NCBI RefSeq assembly: GCF_028372415.1
Contig: NC_092874.1
Coordinates: 116,836,244-116,900,243 of the forward strand
Reading direction: 5' to 3'
From: Notamacropus eugenii
Taxonomy: Eukaryota; Chordata; Mammalia; Diprotodontia; Macropodidae
Length of the DNA stretch: 64,000 nucleotides
The notes beneath the pieces were generated by a model. The model ran no database searches, was not told where the DNA came from, and worked only from the letters and a program-made list of their open reading frames with translations. Made by a program: the position numbers and the translations under genes. Positions 56,656-64,000 of this stretch are shown here, one piece after another. Position 1 is the first letter of the stretch, and each line of letters starts with the position of its first letter.

Positions 56656-57350
56656 AATAGTTTATAATATATGATACATTTAATTTCTGCTGTGAGTTTT
56701 TCATGGTATTGTAATTTATAATACAAAGATGCTTTGTGTGGATGTGAAGAAATCTTGGTATATACTATATTCAGGAAAATAATTTTCTGTGTGTAAAATT
56801 TTAACCACTCTCTATTTGTGACTCCCTTGGATTTGTTCTAGTATCTCATGACAAAATATCTTATCTCTGTAAATTAAATCTGTCTGTGTAAAATGGATTG
56901 TTGTTAGCTGATAGTTCCTGACTTTCAAAACTTTTGCTGTTTCTGTTCAGTTGGTAAATTTTTTGCTTTCCATTTCAGCTTCTTTAATCTGACCAAAATC
57001 TTTTTCAAAACTTTTGCTTCTCTAAATGTCTTTCTTTTTACTTGATGTTCATTTTCCTCTTTTTAGTTCAGTCATGTTGGACTTCCTTTGAATCATCCTT
57101 AAAACTAGCATTTCCAAACCTCATTTTTATATTCTATAAGTTTTTTTCCATCTCAAAAATTAGATAAAATTCAATATATAACATGTGTTATATGTTGTAT
57201 GAGTGTGTGTATTTGCCATGAGAAATTAATGGAGGATAAGAAGAAATGCAGTACTGCTACTGTGTATTTTCAAAAGCTAATACATTTCTTATTTTTTGCT
57301 TAACTTCTTACTCATTCTGATTTTCTGTAGACCAATCTTTATGCACAAAA
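56655..57350. other. No recognised feature
   Basis: AT-rich, low-copy 3' part of intron 1. Confidence 0.5.
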
Positions 57351-57351
57351 A

Positions 57352-57393
57352 TGTGTTTGTGTGTGTGTGTGTATGTGTGTGTGTGTGCGTGTG
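57352..57393. repeat. (GT)n microsatellite
   Basis: GT units with single AT and GC interruptions, 80 bp upstream of the exon 2 acceptor. Confidence 0.95.
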
Positions 57394-57472
57394 ACCATAT
57401 GACTTGGACTTTTTGTGTCATTTGTATTTCATACTCTTTTCTAATTGATTTTATTGGGTGCTTTTTTTTCAG

Positions 57473-57560
57473 CTTTCAGAAAATGTTATTGGGCGAATGA
57501 AGGAATCTTCTCCATCTGGCTCAAAGTCTCCAAGTACCTCTCGTGATTATGATTCTAAAG
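57473..57560 (+). CDS. CHCHD3: CHCHD3 exon 2
   Basis: The 88-nt exon encodes LSENVIGRMKESSPSGSKS followed by PSTSRDYDSK and the first base of the next codon. The first 19 residues match human CHCHD3 (LSENVIDRMKESSPSGSKS, from memory) apart from Asp to Gly. The remainder, in the low-complexity linker before the coiled coil, is unlike the human sequence. The acceptor is a T-rich tract ending in CAG at 57470-57472, with a good branch-point candidate CTAAT at 57441-57445. It joins exon 1 in phase 0. The donor is AAAG/GTATTT at 57561, leaving phase 1. This donor is weak, but reading on reaches a TAA at 57575-57577, so coding use needs it. The CHCH domain lies in later exons beyond the window. Confidence 0.92.
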
Positions 57561-57589
57561 GTATTTCCAAACTTTAAATTTTGTGAGTT

Positions 57590-59090
57590 TTTAACAGAAA
57601 AATCACAAGAGGGCAGGTTAGATGTGGGTATATGAAGAATCCGTTTAAAAAGAGAGATTCTTTACTGTTTTGGATTATACCTTCTTCCATTACCTAGTGA
57701 TATATACACACACTAATCACTTAATAAAATATCTGAATTGAACTGAATTATGTGTGCTTTACCCTTTAACCAATCTTGGGAATTTTAGGTTCTACCTGAA
57801 ACCAGTAGCAAGATTTATCTTGTAATTTTTATATTTTGGATGAATTTTTTTTCACTTCTTTTCCTTGCATCTAAAAAGTCTTGATTTCTTATCTGTTTTC
57901 TGTGCCCTTTCTATGACTTTGTAACTTTCTTTGCCTTTTTCTCTTTTTATTAAGTGAAGTCAATTCAATGTTTTTATCTACCTTACAGGCATATTGTAAG
58001 GATTTAGAGATGAATATTTACTAAGAATGTTGAAATTAAAAAGCATTACAAAAATATTTATCTTCTGTTATTTAAATTAATAAAGTACTACTTAAAATGT
58101 AAACTTACTTTTTGAATTTCAAAAGTTGGAATTGCTTACTTCTACATCTTACAAAATTCAGTTTAATTTAAAATTACTATAAATCAGTGGTTGAGTAAGT
58201 TTCCCCTAATATGCTTTGGATCATTCATGGTAATGTGTGACTAACTTCAGTTTGTATATACTTCCCAACCTCTGTTTCATCCAGTAGCTCCAATTAATTC
58301 TATCTTCATTTTACTGGAACTGAGATATAGAAAATATGACATTCTCTTCTCATCCATTTCCTGTCTTTTCTGTTGCTGGAGAAATTCAGAATTTGGATGA
58401 TCAACATTAAAGAGATATTTCTGTAGTATTTGGAAAGAAGTACTACTGGAGGAAAAACCAGCAGCACAGTGTCATTGTGCTTTTTCTTGTCTGAAAACCT
58501 GATGGTGACAACAGTAGACATTGGTTAGCTCTTTTTGTCCCATTGAGGGTCAGAGAGGCTGCTGATCTCTGGAGCAGAAGTAGAGAAATAAGAGCCAGAG
58601 CCAGACTGGCACTACATGTAATAGGTGATTCACCACCATTTTTTCCTGTTAACATAAATTGAATTCCATTACAACTAACTCTAGGGGAATTATCAAGCTT
58701 CTCTTAGTGTTACTGCACAATAATTTAAGCAATATTTGATAGAAATTATAGTCCATCTTGAAAATTTTGTACTTATATAGCCACTTGGTTATTTCCCACT
58801 GCCTTCTGTGTTATGAAGGTCTCATGACTGGGTCATAAAGAGGGTACGCAGTGTTGAAAATGGTGATTGTCTGAAGTTTATGATGGAGATCAGTCAGATG
58901 GAAAGATTTGCCTCTTAGCGTTATGCCAGGTCAGCTCAGAAAAGAACTCTCATTCTGTAAATGACTTTCTCCCTTTTCTACTGGTTTTTCTAATAAGTCT
59001 CCCTGTCTGATCCTTATGTAAAGGAGACAGTTTGATTCATTTGTGTGAGTTTGTCAGGTTCTGCTTTGTGAAAATGAATGTGTAGGTATA
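57590..59090. other. No recognised feature (intron 2)
   Basis: Low-copy intronic sequence with no repeat or exon recognised. Confidence 0.5.
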
Positions 59091-59092
59091 GG

Positions 59093-59335
59093 GTATAGGT
59101 GGCTCAGTGGATAAAGTGCTGGGCCTTAGAGGTGGGAAGATTCATCTTCCTGGGTTAAAATCTGGCCTTGGACACTTACTAGCTCTGTAACCCTGGACAA
59201 GTCGTTAACTCCATTTGCCTCAGTTTCTTCATCTGGAAAATGAGCTGGAGAAGGAAATGGCAAACCATTCCAGTGTCTTTACCAAGAAAGCCCCAAATGG
59301 AGTTATAAAGAGTCAGACACAACTGAACAACAACA
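59093..59335 (+). repeat. tRNA-headed SINE with RTE/BovB-like tail
   Basis: 'aggtggctcagtggataaag', 'gagctggagaaggaaatggc', 'accattccagtgtctttacc' and tail 'gagtcagacacaactgaaca'. Well preserved. Confidence 0.93.
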
Positions 59336-59344
59336 AAAGATAGT

Positions 59345-59820
59345 GTCTGTAGTTCTAGACTTAAAGTTGAACCTGAAGGACTTTTTTATTAGTCTGCACA
59401 TAACCAGGAATGTAAAGGTAGGAAAAACCTGACACAGAGTTTGTCTCAGGAGTTCACAGGAGAATATGGGACGTTTGATAAGGACTGACAGAGTTCTCCC
59501 TGCTACTGACTCCTAAAAAATGAAAGCCAAAAACCTGTCTGAATGCTTCTTCCTTAAGAGACATACTGTTATTAGCCCATTGTGATGCCAGTGTGATCAT
59601 GTTGACATTTTGGCACTGTTATTGTGTGCTAATTCACTAAGCTTCTTGGGTGCAAACTCTACATTGTTAAAACCCAGCTCTACATTGTTAAAACCCAGCT
59701 CAACATTTCCAACTAACCCTTAGGTCTAAAATTTTAGAGTGCTAACAAGCCCCTGCTGTAACCCTGGTATGCCCTTCGTTGGGATGCCTGCTTGTCTTCC
59801 TATTAATTATGTTTCGTTGG
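59345..59820. other. Unrecognised, with a short tandem duplication
   Basis: A perfect 21-bp unit is duplicated at 59657-59677 and 59678-59698. Otherwise nothing. Confidence 0.55.
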
Positions 59821-59824
59821 CCAG

Positions 59825-59950
59825 GCCACATAATTTCTCTCAACTTTAGTTTTCCTCATATGTAAAATGGGATAATAGTACTTTTAACATTTAGCTAGAA
59901 GGTCTTTGTGAACTTTAAGGTACTATATAAGTGTCAGCTGTTATAGTAGA
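59825..59950 (+). repeat. MIR-type SINE 3' half
   Basis: 'ttttcctcatatgtaaaatg' and 'tgaactttaaggtactatat'. Confidence 0.75.
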
Positions 59951-61685
59951 ATTCTGATACATGCATCAGAATATGTAGGCCTGGTTAACAGATAGTGAGA
60001 TGTGCCTAAGGTGGCTTGTGAAATTAATTTTAGTGACAATGCAGTTAGTTTTGTAGTGAGAATAAATGAGGACAAACCTACTCTCACCCTTCTCCCGAGT
60101 GATTATTCTTCTTGCTCTAAGACCTTTAGTTGCTTGGGTCATCTAGGAAGCCAAGACTCGGGGAAGCATTCTTTTGAAATGTACTTTAGATGGTTCACAT
60201 TACCTTTCTAATGGGTTTGACTTGGCCATTTAAAGCAAAGCAGGTTGTCTTAGTGTTTTGCTAGTATCATTCTGCCTTTCCCTATTTAAGAGGGAGTTAA
60301 AAAAGACATGACATATCCATTTGGAAAGGCTATTGACTCCTTCTTTTGATTTTCTTAGGATTGAAAAATTGAAACTAGATACTGATTCTATACAGTTTAC
60401 ATATAATTTTTCTCCTTAGACTTTTAAAAATGGACACCAGAGCTGAAATATTGGCTTCAGTAAAATGTTTCAGACAATAGGGTTAGATAGTATTGTGGGT
60501 GGGAAGTGGGAGTGTTTTTATGACCAGGATTTTGGTCAGCCTTTACTGTTTTTCTCAAAGTCAGGCAGATAATAAATATGTTGGATAAGAGTTGAGTTTT
60601 AGAATTAATTTATTTTTCCCCTGGCATACTTTTTCATAGGCTCTTGGCCTGTGGTCTGGGGCCACTTTGCATGATTGAACTGTAAGGATAATGCTTTTGA
60701 GAAACGGAGAGCCTTAGGCCTTTTATACATGTGAACTAAATATGTCTATAGTAAATTATTTTTGAGAATAGAATTTGTCTTGTAGGAGAGGGTAAATTTC
60801 CCCTGAAACTATTTTTTGCTAAACTTTTAACCAGACCAGTGACTCGTTGCAATAAGTACTTTGCATGTTAAGTTGTTTTTAGCAAAATAATGTATTCTGT
60901 GATACCCAAAGCAGACTGTGATGCCACTTTAATAAATGAATATACTCTGAAGAATTTCTGTGTCCTTACTGTCTCTTTGCTTTTTTTTTTAAAACACTAC
61001 ACTAGTTTGTCCTTTTACCCCATGCTGTTGCCATCTTAGTTTCTTGTTTAGACTGACATAAAAAGGTAACTTTTTATTGGAATATTTAGTAACATCTTTT
61101 ATCTGTGATTTTTAACATCCACGTTGGAACGTTGACTTTCTTCCTCTTACATTGATCTGTTTCTCTTGGAACATCTGGTGAATTCAGATGTTCCATATTT
61201 GACCCTTCTTCTTGCTAAGGAAATTACACCCCAAAATCAGTATGAAGAAGTAAGTGTAGGATCAGGTAAAGAGATATGAACGAGCTATTTGTTGTTTTCT
61301 AAGCCTTTGAGATCTAGAGGAAAATGATGAATCTGAGAAAAGACAAATGAACTCACTTTCACTATTATCTTCACTGTAAGTTTCTCTATAAATTTCTTGT
61401 CACTGTGAAAAATAGGAGCAATTTATGCTAACTATATTACAGAGATCACTAAGTATTTGGCAGGCTTAAAATCTGCAGAAAAACAATTTGTATAGGAAAT
61501 AGCATAGCCCCAATGAAACAGCATTACTTTAGGTAAACAAATTCATGCATACTCTCTAGGTTATTTTCTTCAGGGAACTGATCTTAGTGTACCATTTCAA
61601 GACTCATTTAGTCTTAGCTCTACATGAAGAATGAACAGTAAACAAGTCTGTCATTTTTACCCATTTTATAAGATGTGAAAATAGT
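59950..61685. other. Low-copy intronic sequence
   Basis: About 1.7 kb with no recognised repeat or coding exon. It is the longest repeat-free stretch inside the gene part of the window. Confidence 0.5.
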
Positions 61686-61689
61686 AACA

Positions 61690-62060
61690 AAGCAGCATGG
61701 TATAGATCATGGCCATGAGAACAAGAATTCCTGAATTTGAACTTTGACTGTATGACACATACTGGCTGTTTTCTTCTAGGGAAGTCATTGAACTGGTCAG
61801 GTGGGTGGTGCAGTGAATAGAATGCTGAGCTTGGAATCAGGAAGACCAGAGTTCAAATCTGGCCTCAGACATTTACTAACTGGGTGACCATGGGCAAGTC
61901 ACTTAACCCTGTTTGCCTCAGTTTCTTCATCTGTAAAATGTACTGGAAATAGAAAAGTATATTTGCCAAGAAAACTCCCAAAAGGGGTTGCAAAGAGTCA
62001 CACTTGACTGATACAATGAAACTACCACACCAAAGTCATTTAAGCTTGGCTGTGTTCTAG
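61690..62060 (+). repeat. MIR-like SINE split by an RTE-tailed SINE
   Basis: Outer copy: 'agcagcatggtatagatcat' at 61692 to about 61795. The inner copy at 61798-62030 has 'ggtgggtggtgcagtgaata' and 'gagtcacacttgactgatac'. The outer sequence 'aagtcatt' appears on both sides, a probable target duplication. Confidence 0.8.
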
Positions 62061-62424
62061 GCAACTCTTAAGATTGTAAGTTACAGAAAGGTGCATATTT
62101 GCATTGGTAGAGGGAGTTTCCTATACTTATGAAGTCACAAATCCAGTCCCTTCCCTTTTCCTCTACAGCAAGAGCATATTTTCTTCATATCTGAGATCTT
62201 TAGGTATACATGTGAAATTCTATTGGTTAATCAGTTGAATATTTAATTCCTTTAAATTTCATATGATGGCTATTTTTTTTGTCCTAAATTAAGGATATGT
62301 ACTACTGAATTCAAGGCACAGAATGGAATTTTCAAAGGTCCTGTTATTCAGTTGTTTGTCAGTAGTCATTCTCTTAGGCAAAATAGAATAAGTAGTATAA
62401 AATTATAGAATTTGTTAAAGGATG

Positions 62425-62630
62425 AGAGTCAGTTTAACTTGGTCGAGTGCTGGACATGGAGTCTGGATAACCTAGATTTGAATACGCCTTCAAAACATTG
62501 GAAGCCTCAGGTTCTTCATCTATAAAAGAGTGATAATAGGAATACTTAACTGATTTTTAGTGAGGATGACATAAGATAAGGTGAATAAAGTACTTGAAAA
62601 TCTCAAAAGTGTTATATACCCTATCCACCT
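62425..62630 (+). repeat. CORE-SINE (THER type)
   Basis: 'gtgctggacatggagtctgg', 'cttcatctataaaagagtga' and tail 'aatctcaaaagtgttatata'. Confidence 0.75.
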
Positions 62631-62639
62631 CCACCACTC

Positions 62640-63716
62640 TTATCTTTTTCTTTAACTCTTCTAGGAATTCTTGTTCGGTTTGTGTCTAATTTATATGTTT
62701 TGAAGCTTTGTAGCTGTTTTCTTGTTTTTGTCTTCTTCTGAATTTGTGTCTTGATTTTCCTTGTCACAATAGTAGCTTTTCATGGTCAGTTTCTTGTTGT
62801 TTACTTATTTTTCCAGCCCATTTCTTTTTTTTTCTTTCCCTAACATCAAACTGAAATTTATTGTCTCCTTTAATTCTGAATATAGGCAACAAATTGTTCT
62901 GACAAGGGATTTGTAAGCTTCACCAGATCACCAAAGTTCTGTGACACAAGCAAGGTTAAGAGTCTTTGTACCCAAGATCTTTTCTAGGTTATCTGGGATG
63001 AGAGAAGATTTAATAAACAGAACTGAGCATCCCATTTCTTGACTTTGAACTTCATATTCATGTTGTACTTTGTTCACCTGGTCAGGGTTGTGAGTGTCCC
63101 AAGCCTGAGGTGTTTTTGTGCTGATGTTTTCAGATAGTTCTGGGGGTCTGTAAGTTTTCAGTGCTCCCAAAGTGGTATGATCTGGGGAGGGGTATGATCA
63201 CGCCTCTCCTGATCTGTGCTCTGGTCTTTAAGAAATAATGGTCCCTGCTCCCCTGAAGGTACAAGCACTAGTGCTTCTCTCTGCCCTGGAACTCTTACTG
63301 GGGTTCCTACTTCCTTGTACCTGTAGGTGTTCTTTTCTGCCCAGAGACCCAGAAGCAGGCATGGGCAATGGAGTTGCCTAAACATTGCCTGTTTCTGTGC
63401 CCAGTGCTGGCACGGTGCTCCCTTCTTTCTGACCAGTTGACCAATTCACTTACCACCTCTGGGCTGAGAGCTCCTCAAGCTGCTGTTGACGCCACTGCTG
63501 CCTCTGCTGCCTGTTGCGTGTGTTGCTGCTGTGTTCGCTATGGTTTGCTTCTCACCTCTCTGTGCCACAGACCCTCCTCCAGACCTCCTAAACTGTCTTG
63601 AGCTAGAAAAAGGTCTTACTCCCGCCATTCCAGAATTCTAATGACATTATTTTAAAGTTATTTTGAGGGGAATGTTAGAAGAGTTTGGTTGGGTTGCTAC
63701 ATCTCCTCTGCCGTCT
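62640..63716 (-). repeat. L1 LINE 5' part (5' UTR plus ORF1 N-terminus)
   Basis: Antisense: the 5' end is near 63716 ('acatctcctctgccgtcttt'). The 5' UTR runs left to about 62830, and ORF1 N-terminal remnants lie at 62640-62810 (compare 54130-54256). 3' truncated and broken. Confidence 0.72.
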
Positions 63717-64000
63717 TTTGTTTTGTTTTAATATTTTATTTTTAAAAAATTACATGTAAAAACAATTTTTAACCTTCATTTTTACAATTTTAAGTTCTAG
63801 ATTATCTTCTACTCTTCCTCCCCTCTGCATTCATTGAGAAGGCAAGCAGTTTGATAAAAGTTATTCATGTACAGTTATATGAAATATATTTCCATGCTAG
63901 TCATGTTTTGAAAGAAGATACAGACAAAACACCCTAAGAAAAATAAAGTTAATAAAACCCCAGTATGTTCAGATCTGCATTCAGATTCCACAGTTCTTTC
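63717..64000 (-). repeat. L1 LINE 3' end, runs off window
   Basis: Antisense 3' terminus with poly-A side at 63717-63745, 'aaattacatgtaaaaacaat', then 'cattgagaaggcaagcagtt'. Continues past the right edge. Confidence 0.85.

Larger units (their letters stand above)
41643..57472 (+). other. CHCHD3: CHCHD3 intron 1 (15,830 bp)
   Basis: The intron runs from GTGAGT after exon 1 to the T-rich tract and CAG before exon 2. Much of it is repeat: a CR1/L3 copy split by a HAL1, L2/L3 remnants, antisense L1 pieces, SINEs and an AT-rich palindrome. The longer L1 and HAL1 coding pieces lie antisense to the gene, the common bias for LINEs kept in introns. A 56.07-56.65 kb L1 piece in sense orientation is the exception. 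Confidence 0.9.
57561..64000 (+). other. CHCHD3: CHCHD3 intron 2 (5' part, runs off window)
   Basis: This is sequence downstream of the exon 2 donor. No later CHCHD3 exon was found: no open stretch resembles the coiled-coil region or the twin CX9C CHCH domain. It holds SINEs at 59.1, 59.8, 61.7-62.0 and 62.4 kb and antisense L1 pieces from 62.64 kb to the window end. Confidence 0.85.

Overview
This window looks like ordinary nuclear DNA of a marsupial, most likely an Australian one. It is AT-rich and almost free of long ORFs. It is full of CORE-SINEs (MIR/THER type), tRNA-headed SINEs with RTE-like tails (WSINE1/MAR type), CR1-clade LINEs (L2 and L3), several lineages of L1 including HAL1 (half-L1), and small hAT DNA transposons. 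The species call is inference from repeat families recalled from memory. No bacterial, plasmid, phage or CRISPR features are present, and no retroviral or LTR element could be supported.

One protein-coding gene is recognisable: the 5' part of CHCHD3 (MIC19), on the + strand. Exon 1 (41562-41642) encodes the conserved myristoylated N-terminus and lies in a CpG-rich, TATA-less promoter. That promoter carries two ZNF143/SBS-like motifs, two CCAAT boxes and two ETS motifs. Exon 2 (57473-57560) follows after a 15.8 kb intron. The later exons, including the CHCH domain that binds the MICOS complex, lie beyond the right edge. CHCHD3 protein sits on the inner mitochondrial membrane, where it links MIC60 and SAM50 and shapes cristae.

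Layout: 1-41000 is intergenic, a mosaic of old SINE and LINE copies. It includes an L3/CR1 LINE (9.4-11.3 kb), L1 3' ends (11.4-12.0, 15.2-16.1, 26.4-26.6 kb), a decayed HAL1 (17.4-18.8 kb), a decayed 4.5 kb L1 (29.8-34.3 kb) with a hAT element inside it, and L2 coding remnants (37.8-39.0 kb). 41.04-42.0 kb is the CHCHD3 promoter and CpG island. Intron 1 (41643-57472) holds a nearly complete HAL1 (43621-46372) with a perfect 15-bp target-site duplication, L2/L3 remnants, several antisense L1 pieces and an AT-rich palindrome. From 57561 to 64000 is intron 2, ending in antisense L1 pieces.

I found no previously undescribed biological system. The best leads are the HAL1 copy with its broken ORF1, a 118-bp repeat pair spaced exactly 1,600 bp apart, the CHCHD3 promoter with overlapping upstream ORFs, the choice of exon 2 splice donor, and several datable nested insertions. 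Repeat family names and boundaries were judged by eye and are approximate unless a target-site duplication is stated.
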